Shown piece after piece: positions 37,889 to 44,905 of a DNA stretch of 64,000 bases. The notes under the pieces were generated by a model, which saw only the letters and a list, made by a program, of their open reading frames with translations, did not search any database and was not told the origin of the DNA. Each line of letters opens with the position of its first letter. Within the stretch, counting starts at the first letter, position 1. The position numbers were made by a program, and so were the translations under genes. Where the stretch lies: contig NZ_CP089985.1 of the NCBI RefSeq assembly GCF_021390155.1, positions 686,001-750,000 on the forward strand, given 5' to 3'. This stretch comes from Pseudomonas sp. HN11. GTDB lineage: Bacteria > Pseudomonadota > Gammaproteobacteria > Pseudomonadales > Pseudomonadaceae.

Positions 37889-39514
37889 CTATTGGCCGGT
37901 CAGGCCTTTCAACAGACCGCCTACACCGGTGTTCGTGTTCGCACTTGCACTGCCGCTGGCAGTGGCGTCGACGTTCAAGCCGCCGAGCAGACCGCCACCG
38001 CTGCCGGTACCGCCAGTGACCAGGCCGCCGACCGAGCTGACGGTGCCACCGACTGCACTGACGGTACCGCCCAGGGCGTTGGTGATCGGGTTGGCATTGG
38101 CTCCGGTCAGCGCAGCGCCGACGTTAGCCACAGCACCTCCCACGTTAGTCACCAGACCGTTGACTGGGGCGCCGATGCCGGTGGTGGTGCCAATGTTTTG
38201 CGTCAGGCTGGCGACACCCGAAGTCACAGGGTTGAGGGCTGCGCCGACGTTGGTGGTCAGGCCTGCGACTGGCGCCGTGGCGGCCGTATTGGCGACGCCA
38301 GTGCCTCCGATGAGGGTGCCGAGGGAGGCGACGGTGCCGCCCAGTGCGCCACCGGTCACGCCTGCCGCGCTGACGGTGCCATTGGTGTTGCCGGCATTCA
38401 GCCCGCTGCCGACGTTTGCCACCAGGCCGCCCACCAGTTCAGGCAAGCCAGGTGCCGAGGCGCCACCCGTCGGAGCGACATAGCCCCCGGACTTATCGAG
38501 CACGCCACCCACCCCGCTCAGCGCACCGCCGACGATGCTGGTGACGGGGTTGCCGGTGCCGCCCGCGCTGGCTACTTGGCCACCCAGGCCGGTCACTGTC
38601 GAACCGACTTTATCCAGCAGGCCGTTGACCGGGGTGCCAAGGCTGGTGGCCTTGCCGAGGTTGCCGGTGGTGTTTTCCACCAGCGAGACTACAGGCACCA
38701 GCACTTTGCCGCCGACCGTGTTAGTGAGAGAACCCAGCGGCCCGGTGGTGCTGGCGGTGCTCAACGTATCGCCTAGCATGGTGACGGTCTGGCCCACCTT
38801 ATCGACCACGCCGCCGGCGGCACCGCCGACACCGCCGGTCAAACCACCTACCACCGGAATGCCGCCCAGTGTGGTCGACAGGGATTTGCCGGTAACCGAA
38901 AGGCCGTCGCCCAAGTCGGCAACGCCGTTACCGACTCCCGCCACGGTGATGCCGAGGGAGTTGGCGTTGGTGCCCAGAGAGCCCAGGCCGCCAGTGACCC
39001 CGGTGCCAATGCTGGTAACGGCGTTGCCGGTAGCGGTGACGAGACCGCCAGCGGTAGTGCGAACGATGGGAATGTTGTTCAAGGTGTCGCCAAGGTCGCC
39101 GACCGCAGCGCCCACATTACCCACAGTACCGCCCAGAGTGCCGGCAATCTGGCCAGTCACCAGAGGAGTGGTTGTCGAACCCGTGCCGCCACCGGTGCCT
39201 CCGCCAGTGCCGCCGCCAGTGCCTCCGCCAGTACCTCCGCCAGTTCCACCATCACCGCCGCCAGTACCGCCACCGGTTCCACCATCACCGCCGCCAGTAC
39301 CGCCACCGGTTCCACCATCACCGCCGCCAGTACCGCCACCGGTTCCACCATCACCACCGCCGGTGCCACCACCTGTTCCTGCACCCGCATCCGGTGAGGA
39401 CGCTGCCACGCTGGATTTGTGGCCACCACCTCCGCTGCTGCAGCCGCCGAGTGCCAGTGCTACTGCCAGGGCCAGCGCGGTACTTGCTTTCCAAAACACG
39501 ACTTGAGTTTTCAT
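37889..39514 (-). CDS. Gly-rich tandem-repeat lipoprotein (collagen-like annotated class)
   Basis: 541 residues. Signal peptide with lipobox LALGGC (lipid Cys near residue 24) then SSGGGG. Residues about 45-110 are almost only Gly, Thr and Asp: an 11-residue unit GGDGGTGGGTG repeated about four times, then GGTG quadruplets. The rest is a low-complexity region without Cys, rich in Gly, Val, Thr, Leu, Asn, made of imperfect units such as VVDKVGQTVTMLGDTL, LLDKVGSTVTGLGGQV and LVTNVGGAVANVGAALTG, ending in LLKGLTGQ. Such proteins are often labelled collagen-like, but there is no Gly-Pro-Y periodicity. Start ATG 39514 with AAGGAAC upstream. Adhesin or matrix role and secretion by the adjacent TpsB are inference. 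Confidence 0.8.
   Translation of the reverse strand: MKTQVVFWKASTALALAVALALGGCSSGGGGHKSSVAASSPDAGAGTGGGTGGGDGGTGGGTGGGDGGTGGGTGGGDGGTGGGTGGGDGGTGGGTGGGTGGGTGGGTGGGTGSTTTPLVTGQIAGTLGGTVGNVGAAVGDLGDTLNNIPIVRTTAGGLVTATGNAVTSIGTGVTGGLGSLGTNANSLGITVAGVGNGVADLGDGLSVTGKSLSTTLGGIPVVGGLTGGVGGAAGGVVDKVGQTVTMLGDTLSTASTTGPLGSLTNTVGGKVLVPVVSLVENTTGNLGKATSLGTPVNGLLDKVGSTVTGLGGQVASAGGTGNPVTSIVGGALSGVGGVLDKSGGYVAPTGGASAPGLPELVGGLVANVGSGLNAGNTNGTVSAAGVTGGALGGTVASLGTLIGGTGVANTAATAPVAGLTTNVGAALNPVTSGVASLTQNIGTTTGIGAPVNGLVTNVGGAVANVGAALTGANANPITNALGGTVSAVGGTVSSVGGLVTGGTGSGGGLLGGLNVDATASGSASANTNTGVGGLLKGLTGQ
39243..39374 (-). repeat. 33-bp in-frame tandem repeat
   Basis: Three identical 33-base units at 39243-39275, 39276-39308 and 39309-39341, plus a diverged fourth at 39342-39374, inside the lipoprotein gene. 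Each encodes 11 residues (GGDGGTGGGTG in one register). Degenerate 12-base units (GGTG coding) extend it to about 39187. Copy-number change would alter length without shifting frame. Confidence 0.95.
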
Positions 39515-39635
39515 GATTGAGTTCCTTGCACCTGTACAACCTTGGTTGTCTTCAAACACTCACGACTTCTCGGGTAGCGATGTGTTTGTCCGTGTGGCTA
39601 TCACAGCCTCGGCGGTGCTTTCTCTCAATGCTCTA

Positions 39636-39693
39636 CTTGGTATTAACGATTTGTATACGGCAGCGGTATACCGGTTAAGCGACTAATACCAAG
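39636..39693. promoter_or_regulatory. Nested inverted repeats upstream of the lipoprotein gene
   Basis: CTTGGTATTA (39636-39645) and its exact reverse complement TAATACCAAG (39684-39693) flank a 38-base centre that itself contains GTATAC (39653-39658) and the palindrome GGTATACC (39665-39672). It lies 120-180 bases upstream of the lipoprotein start codon. Symmetry on two scales suggests binding of a dimeric regulator at paired sites, or a DNA loop; the protein is unknown. Confidence 0.6.
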
Positions 39694-39749
39694 GGTGTAT
39701 GGGTGGGATGTATCAAGATGTAAATATCCTATAAATCAATAGGTTGAAT

Positions 39750-39776
39750 AAAAAAGCGGACGTAAAAAAGTCCGCT
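39750..39776 (-). terminator. Intrinsic terminator of the fabG-maoC transcript
   Basis: AGCGGAC (39755-39761) and GTCCGCT (39770-39776) form a 7-bp stem with an 8-base loop; on the minus strand it is followed by a T-run (39754-39750). It lies 39 bases after the maoC stop. Confidence 0.82.
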
Positions 39777-39814
39777 ATTACTTAGGGTGTATATATACAA
39801 TTAATCAGTTTGTT

Positions 39815-40663
39815 TCAGGCGATCGGCTGCCACTTCCCTATCATATGTTCAATATCACCAGCGCCTTTCAACCACAACTCACCGTTGGAGCCAGCGGCGC
39901 TGGACAATAACGTCACTTCACCGGGCAGACGCACGGGTTTCCTGAATTCGACGTCTATCTCGATATTGGCGGCGGGCAGGTGTTCGCCGAGGGCGGCGAG
40001 GGTGTGCGCCTTGTTCCACAGCCCATGGGCGATGGCCTTGGGGAAACCGAACAGTTTGGCGGTCAGGGCACTCAAGTGAATCGGGTTGTAATCGCCGGAC
40101 ACCCGCGCATAACGGCGGCCGATATCGGCGGGGGCTTTCCAGCCGGTCAGTTCGCTGACCTGGTTAGGGGAGGGCTGGGCGTGATCCTCAGGTTCACCTT
40201 CCAGTTTTACGCCCCGACACAACATGCGGCTTTCTGCTTCCCACAGCAGGCCGAGGGCGTCCTCAACGGTGGTGACCAAATCGAAAGTCGCGCCCTTGGG
40301 GTGGGGCTTGAGGTTCTGCGTGTGTACGGCGACGGACAGCTCGCTTACGCCACCAAGGGGGCGATGGATGCGGATGCGGTTACTCAGGTGAATCAACCCC
40401 AGCAGCGGGAAGGGAAAGCTTTTGTCCGTCAGCAACTGCATCTGCAGACCAAACGCCAGGATATGCGGATAGGTCGCCGGCAAAATCGGACTGTCGGCGA
40501 AACCACAGACTTTGCGATACGCCGCTACCTGTTTGGGATTGATGTTTACCCGGCAGCGCAACCCCTGCTCGGGCAACGTGCTGCCGGTGATCTTGCGCTT
40601 GAGCGCCGCACGCCAATACAACGGCGGCAGAAGCGGCGAAGAGCCTAATGTCTTCCATTGCAT
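39815..40663 (-). CDS. MaoC-like enoyl-CoA hydratase/dehydratase
   Basis: 282-residue double hot-dog protein. The C-terminal half has the hydratase-2 motif ARVSGDYNPIHLS followed by FGFPKAIAHGLW; the N-terminal half keeps the fold (PATYPHILAFGLQMQLL). It probably hydrates or dehydrates fatty acyl-CoA/ACP intermediates. Start ATG 40663 (MQWKTLGS) with GGGAGCG upstream. Two bases after the reductase stop, so one operon: reductase then dehydratase, with a thiolase divergent, a set able to run steps of acyl chain elongation or oxidation. Confidence 0.88.
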   Translation of the reverse strand: MQWKTLGSSPLLPPLYWRAALKRKITGSTLPEQGLRCRVNINPKQVAAYRKVCGFADSPILPATYPHILAFGLQMQLLTDKSFPFPLLGLIHLSNRIRIHRPLGGVSELSVAVHTQNLKPHPKGATFDLVTTVEDALGLLWEAESRMLCRGVKLEGEPEDHAQPSPNQVSELTGWKAPADIGRRYARVSGDYNPIHLSALTAKLFGFPKAIAHGLWNKAHTLAALGEHLPAANIEIDVEFRKPVRLPGEVTLLSSAAGSNGELWLKGAGDIEHMIGKWQPIA

Positions 40664-40665
40664 AC

Positions 40666-42009
40666 CTACGCTCCCAAAAGACTTTGACCACACACCCGCA
40701 GTGCTTGACCACTGACTGCACCGGAACCCGGTTGACCCAGCCAGGCCACCGCTTCGGCGACGTCTTGCGGCAGGCCGCCCTGGCCCAACGAACTCATGCG
40801 CCGCCCGGCCTCACGCAAGGCAAAAGGAATGTGTGCGGTCATCTGGGTTTCGATAAAACCGGGGGCCACCGCATTGATACTGATACCACGCTCTTTGAGC
40901 AGCGGTGCCCACGCTTGTGCGAGGCCGACCAACCCCGCCTTGCTGGCGGCATAGTTGGTTTGCCCTCGGTTGCCGGCAATGCCGCTGATCGATGCCAGCA
41001 ACACCACGCGGGCGTTGTCATGCAGGGTTCCGCTGTCGAGCAGCGCCTTGGTCAGCACCTGCGGCGCATTGAGGTTGACCGCCAGCACCGCGTCCCAGTA
41101 ATCCGGCGTCATGTTGGCCAGGGTCTTGTCACGGGTGATCCCGGCGTTGTGTACCAGGATGTCGAGGCCATCGGGCAGGTGTTCAATCAACTGGCTGGCG
41201 GCGTCTTCAGCGCAGATATCCAGCGCGACGGTGCGAGCCCCCAAACGTGCGGCCAGGGCTTCGAGATCGGCCTTGGCCTGGGGCACGTCGAGCAGGATCA
41301 CCTCGGCGCCGTCGCGGGCCAGGGTTTCGGCGATGGATGCACCGATGCCTCGGGCTGCGCCAGTGACCAGCGCTTTGCGCCCGGCCAGGGGCCGCGTCCA
41401 ATCCTCGACCGGCGTGTCGCAGGCTTGCAGGCGAATGACCTGGCCAGAGATGTAGGCGCTTTTGGGTGAGAGGAAGAAACGCAATGCGCCTTCCAGTTGG
41501 TCCTCGGCTCCGTTGCCCACATAAAGCAATTGCAACACGCCGCCGTTGCGCAGTTCCTTGGCCAGCGAGCGGCTGAAACCTTCCAGGGCGTGCTGGGCAC
41601 TGGCGGCGAAGGCATCACCGAGGCTTTCCGGAGCGCGCCCGAGGATTACCAGGTGTGCGCTGTTATCCAGGTTTTTCAGCAGCGGCTGGAAGAATTCGCG
41701 CAGTTGCTTGAGTTGGTCGGTGTGCTGCAATTCGCTGGCGTCGAACACCACGGCCTTGAGCTTGGGGCCGTGGCCGGGGATCCACGTCGATGTCTGGGCG
41801 CCGTAGGTATAAGTCGCATCGGTGAGCTTGTGGGCAAACGCCTGGACCTTGCCCGCCAGCGCGCCGCCGCCTAGCAACAACGCACCTTCCACTGGGCGCA
41901 GACGCCCGGCTTGCCAGCGTTCCAGGCGTACCGGTGACGGCAGGCCAATGGCGGCGACCAGGCGATGGCCGAGGCTTGAGTTGGCGAAGTCGATATAACG
42001 GTCAGACAT
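40666..42009 (-). CDS. 3-oxoacyl-ACP/CoA reductase, FabG4-type with N-terminal extra domain
   Basis: 447 residues. The C-terminal SDR domain is complete: cofactor loop TGAARGIG (216-223), NAG (288-290), catalytic serine region ASISG (339-343), Y353 and K357. The first 200 residues form a second Rossmann-like region lacking TGXXXGIG and YXXXK, i.e. a degenerate SDR domain, as in high-molecular-weight FabG4 enzymes of actinobacteria and pseudomonads. It reduces 3-oxoacyl thioesters. Operon with maoC; divergent from the thiolase across 113 bases containing two palindromes. Confidence 0.9.
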   Translation of the reverse strand: MSDRYIDFANSSLGHRLVAAIGLPSPVRLERWQAGRLRPVEGALLLGGGALAGKVQAFAHKLTDATYTYGAQTSTWIPGHGPKLKAVVFDASELQHTDQLKQLREFFQPLLKNLDNSAHLVILGRAPESLGDAFAASAQHALEGFSRSLAKELRNGGVLQLLYVGNGAEDQLEGALRFFLSPKSAYISGQVIRLQACDTPVEDWTRPLAGRKALVTGAARGIGASIAETLARDGAEVILLDVPQAKADLEALAARLGARTVALDICAEDAASQLIEHLPDGLDILVHNAGITRDKTLANMTPDYWDAVLAVNLNAPQVLTKALLDSGTLHDNARVVLLASISGIAGNRGQTNYAASKAGLVGLAQAWAPLLKERGISINAVAPGFIETQMTAHIPFALREAGRRMSSLGQGGLPQDVAEAVAWLGQPGSGAVSGQALRVCGQSLLGA

Positions 42010-42045
42010 GGAACGCTCTCCGAAGGCTGGGGTTCAAAGGGTTGA

Positions 42046-42088
42046 CCACCCCGGGGTGGCAGTCGTTCGATCAGCCTAGGCTAGGCTG
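42046..42088. promoter_or_regulatory. Two palindromes in the reductase/thiolase divergent promoter
   Basis: CCACCCCGGGGTGG (42046-42059) is a perfect 14-base palindrome. CAGCCTA-GGC-TAGGCTG (42072-42088) is a 7-bp inverted repeat with a 3-base centre. Both lie in the 113 bases between the divergent starts and are good candidate operators for joint control of the fatty acid genes. The regulator is not encoded next to them. Confidence 0.55.
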
Positions 42089-42122
42089 GGTGATTCCACC
42101 CACAACCATCAGGGAGCTTTCC

Positions 42123-43400
42123 ATGACTCAATTGCGCCGTGTGGCGATCATTGGCGGTAATCGCATTCCTTTCGCCCGTTCCAACGGCCCCTATGCCACG
42201 GCGAGTAACCAGGCGATGCTGACCGCCGCCTTGGAAGGCCTGATCGAACGCTACAACCTGCACGGTCTGCGCATCGGCGAAGTGGCTGCCGGGGCGGTGC
42301 TCAAGCATTCGCGGGACTTCAACCTCACCCGTGAATGTGTGCTGGGCTCTCGGCTGTCGCCGCAAACGCCGGCCTATGACATTCAGCAGGCGTGCGGCAC
42401 GGGCCTGGAAGCGGCACTGCTGGTGGCCAACAAGATCGCCCTGGGCCAGATTGAGTGCGGGATTGCTGGCGGAGTGGACACTACGTCTGACGCGCCCATT
42501 GGAGTGAATGAAGACCTGCGCAAGATCTTGCTGCAAGCCAATCGCAGCAAATCCGTGGCGGATAAATTAAAAGTCCTGTTACAACTTCGTCCTCACCACC
42601 TCAAACCGGAACTGCCGCGCAACGGCGAACCCCGCACCGGCCTGTCAATGGGCCAACATTGCGAATTGATGGCACAGACTTGGCAGATCCCCCGCGCCGA
42701 GCAGGACCAACTCGCCCTGGAAAGCCACCAGAAAATGGCCGCCGCCTACGCCGAAGGTTGGCACAACGATTTGCTGACACCTTTTCTCGGCCTGACCCGC
42801 GACAACAACCTGCGCCCCGACCTGACCCTGGAAAAACTCGCCGCCCTCAAGCCGGCCTTCGAACGCAGCGAAAAAGGCACACTCACCGCCGGCAACTCCA
42901 CGCCGCTCACCGATGGTGCGTCGTTGGTGTTGTTGGGCAGTGAGGCCTGGGCCCAGGAGCGGGGTTTGCCGATCCTCGCGTATCTGCGCGATGGCGAAGC
43001 GGCGGCAGTGGATTTCGTCAACGGCGCCGAAGGCCTGCTGATGGCGCCGGTGTATGCGGTGCCGCGCTTGCTGGCAAGGAACGGTCTGACGCTGCAGGAC
43101 TTCGATTACTACGAGATCCACGAAGCTTTTGCCGCCCAAGTGTTGTGCACGCTCAAAGCCTGGGAAGACGCGGACTACTGCAAAACGCGCCTGGGCCTTG
43201 ACGCCCCCCTGGGCGCCATCGACCGCAGTCGACTCAATGTGAAGGGCAGTTCCCTGGCCGCCGGGCACCCATTTGCCGCCACGGGTGGACGCATCGTTGC
43301 CAATCTGGCCAAGTTGCTGGATGCGGCGGGCAAGGGGCGAGGGCTGATTTCCATCTGTGCGGCGGGTGGGCAGGGTGTTACAGCGATCATTGAGCGCTGA
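42123..43400 (+). CDS. Acetyl-CoA C-acetyltransferase (thiolase, FadI-like)
   Basis: 425-residue thiolase that cleaves or forms the bond between acetyl-CoA and an acyl-CoA. The nucleophile is C91 in QQACGTGLEAAL; the other active-site segments are EIHEAFAAQVL, SSLAAGHPFAATGGR and the C-terminal SICAAGGQGV. Start ATG 42123 has AGGGAG seven bases upstream; an open frame further upstream has no conserved sequence. Divergent from the fabG-maoC operon, with which it probably shares a pathway. In PAO1 PA4785/PA4786 have the same pairing as I recall. Confidence 0.92.
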   Translation: MTQLRRVAIIGGNRIPFARSNGPYATASNQAMLTAALEGLIERYNLHGLRIGEVAAGAVLKHSRDFNLTRECVLGSRLSPQTPAYDIQQACGTGLEAALLVANKIALGQIECGIAGGVDTTSDAPIGVNEDLRKILLQANRSKSVADKLKVLLQLRPHHLKPELPRNGEPRTGLSMGQHCELMAQTWQIPRAEQDQLALESHQKMAAAYAEGWHNDLLTPFLGLTRDNNLRPDLTLEKLAALKPAFERSEKGTLTAGNSTPLTDGASLVLLGSEAWAQERGLPILAYLRDGEAAAVDFVNGAEGLLMAPVYAVPRLLARNGLTLQDFDYYEIHEAFAAQVLCTLKAWEDADYCKTRLGLDAPLGAIDRSRLNVKGSSLAAGHPFAATGGRIVANLAKLLDAAGKGRGLISICAAGGQGVTAIIER

Positions 43401-43524
43401 AACTGGCATGTAGGATGCATTCTTAAGTGATCAATGGTCGGTAGCCTCTCCCACCGGCGAGCTGATTGCCGTATAACGAGTGCCATACGCGTATTTGGTA
43501 ATAAAGGACCCACAATAAAAGCTG

Positions 43525-44424
43525 ATGAAGACTCCTAAACGCATTGAACCCCTGATCGAAGACGGTCTGGTCGACGAAGTGCTGCGCCCACTCATGAGTG
43601 GTAAAGAAGCAGCTGTTTATGTGGTGCGCTGCGGCAACGAATTGCGTTGCGCCAAGGTTTACAAGGAGGCGAATAAACGAAGTTTTCGTCAAGCGTCCGA
43701 ATACCAGGAAGGCCGTAAGGTCCGTAACAGCCGGCAGGCCCGGGCCATGGCCAAGGGGTCAAAGTTCGGTAAGAAAGAAACCGAAGATGCCTGGCAGAAC
43801 GCTGAAGTGGCGGCGTTGTTCCGCCTGGCCGGTGCGGGCGTTCGCGTGCCTCAACCGTTCGACTTCCTCGAAGGCGTGCTGCTGATGGAGTTGGTGGCCG
43901 ACGAATACGGTGATGCGGCCCCACGTCTGAACGACGTGGTACTGGAACCGGACCAAGCGCGCGAATACCACGCCTTCCTGATTTCCCAGATCGTACTGAT
44001 GCTGTGTACCGGCCTGGTGCACGGCGACCTGTCCGAATTCAACGTGCTGCTCACCCCAACCGGTCCGGTGATCATCGACTTGCCCCAGGCGGTGGATGCA
44101 GCGGGCAACAACCACGCATTCAGTATGCTGGAACGGGATGTGGGCAACATGGCTTCGTACTTCGGGCGCTTTGCCCCGGAGTTGAAGAAGACCAAGTATG
44201 CCAAGGAAATGTGGGCGCTATACGAAGCCGGTACCTTGCACCCGGCCAGCGTGTTGACCGGCGAGTTCGACGAGCCGGAAGAACTGGCGGATGTGGGCGG
44301 CGTGATCCGGGAGATCGAAGCGGCTCGGCTGGATGAAGAACGTCGCCAGGCGATCCGCGCGGCGGATGATGCGCCACCGAGCAAGGTGCCGGACGAGCCA
44401 CCGCCACCGCCGTGGATGCAGTGA
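43525..44424 (+). CDS. RIO1-family serine protein kinase
   Basis: 299 residues. RIO kinase core: glycine loop region MSGKEAAVYVV, nucleotide lysine in RCAKVYKE, catalytic loop VHGDLSEFNVLL and metal-binding IDLPQAVD. The C-terminal about 60 residues are acidic and end in a Pro-rich tail (PDEPPPPPWMQ). Bacterial RIO proteins have no settled role. The start is the first ATG before conserved sequence; AAAGGA lies rather far upstream. Independent gene, followed by a REP hairpin. Confidence 0.88.
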   Translation: MKTPKRIEPLIEDGLVDEVLRPLMSGKEAAVYVVRCGNELRCAKVYKEANKRSFRQASEYQEGRKVRNSRQARAMAKGSKFGKKETEDAWQNAEVAALFRLAGAGVRVPQPFDFLEGVLLMELVADEYGDAAPRLNDVVLEPDQAREYHAFLISQIVLMLCTGLVHGDLSEFNVLLTPTGPVIIDLPQAVDAAGNNHAFSMLERDVGNMASYFGRFAPELKKTKYAKEMWALYEAGTLHPASVLTGEFDEPEELADVGGVIREIEAARLDEERRQAIRAADDAPPSKVPDEPPPPPWMQ

Positions 44425-44446
44425 TTTTTGGGTAGATGAAGATCAA

Positions 44447-44476
44447 AAATGTGGGAGCGGGCCTGCTCCCACATTT
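44447..44476. repeat. REP-type hairpin
   Basis: AAATGTGGGAGC (44447-44458) and GCTCCCACATTT (44465-44476) form a perfect 12-bp stem between the convergent RIO kinase and cueR genes. Same core as the hairpins at 8.8 and 15.8 kb. The flanking A and T runs allow it to serve as a bidirectional terminator. Confidence 0.78.
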
Positions 44477-44503
44477 GGTTTGCATGTATTCAGATAGACT
44501 CCC

Positions 44504-44905
44504 TCAGGCGCAACAATTCCCCGAAGCCAACTCTTTGAGAATCGGACAATCCGGTCGATGATCGCCCTGGCAGTGCTCCACCAGGTCCTGCAAGGTATCG
44601 CGCAGTTGCCCCAGTTCCAGAATCTTCTGGTTCAGCGCATCGATATGCTGGCGCGCCAACGCCTTCACATCAGCGCTGGCCCGTTGCCGGTCCTGCCACA
44701 GGGTCAGCAGCTTGCCGACCTCTTCCAATGAAAACCCCAGATCCCGCGAGCGCTTGATAAACGCCAGCGTGTGCAAATCATCCTGGCCGTACACGCGATA
44801 GCCACTGTCGGTGCGGTGGGCGGCTTTGAGCAGGCCGATGGATTCGTAGTAGCGAATCATTTTGGCGCTGAGCCCGCTCTGGCGTGCGGCTTGGCCGATG
44901 TTCAT
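44504..44905 (-). CDS. cueR: Copper-responsive MerR-family activator CueR
   Basis: 133 residues. N-terminal winged helix ([20 protein letters not shown]), dimer helix, and the metal loop CQGDHRPDC, two cysteines eight positions apart as in CueR, near residues 112-120. It senses cytoplasmic Cu(I) and remodels promoters with long spacers. Start ATG 44905 overlaps the copA stop (ATGA), so copA-cueR is one operon and cueR is autoregulated through the copA promoter. GGAGGA lies upstream. Ends with NCCA. Confidence 0.93.
   Translation of the reverse strand: MNIGQAARQSGLSAKMIRYYESIGLLKAAHRTDSGYRVYGQDDLHTLAFIKRSRDLGFSLEEVGKLLTLWQDRQRASADVKALARQHIDALNQKILELGQLRDTLQDLVEHCQGDHRPDCPILKELASGNCCA

Larger units (their letters stand above)
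39515..39814. promoter_or_regulatory. AT-rich upstream region of the Gly-rich lipoprotein gene
   Basis: A 300-base gene-free stretch, clearly AT-rich relative to the genome. It contains a long inverted repeat (39636-39693) nearest the lipoprotein gene and an intrinsic terminator for the maoC-side transcript (39750-39776). The stretch between about 39694 and 39750 (ATGTAAATATCCTATAAATC) is the most AT-rich part and a plausible promoter location. No further gene was seen. Confidence 0.6.

Noticed and set aside
37859..38776. 305-codon plus-strand frame opposite the lipoprotein body
   Set aside because: Ala/Gly/Asp-rich antisense product without start signal or domain.
39187..39380. CRISPR-like array
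   Set aside because: The 33-base repeats are contiguous with no spacers and lie in frame inside a lipoprotein gene.
38535..39506. Proline-rich 323-codon plus-strand frame
   Set aside because: It is the complement of the Gly-rich repeat (GGT/ACC), which reads as poly-Pro/Val; the minus-strand frame has a signal peptide, lipobox and ribosome site instead.
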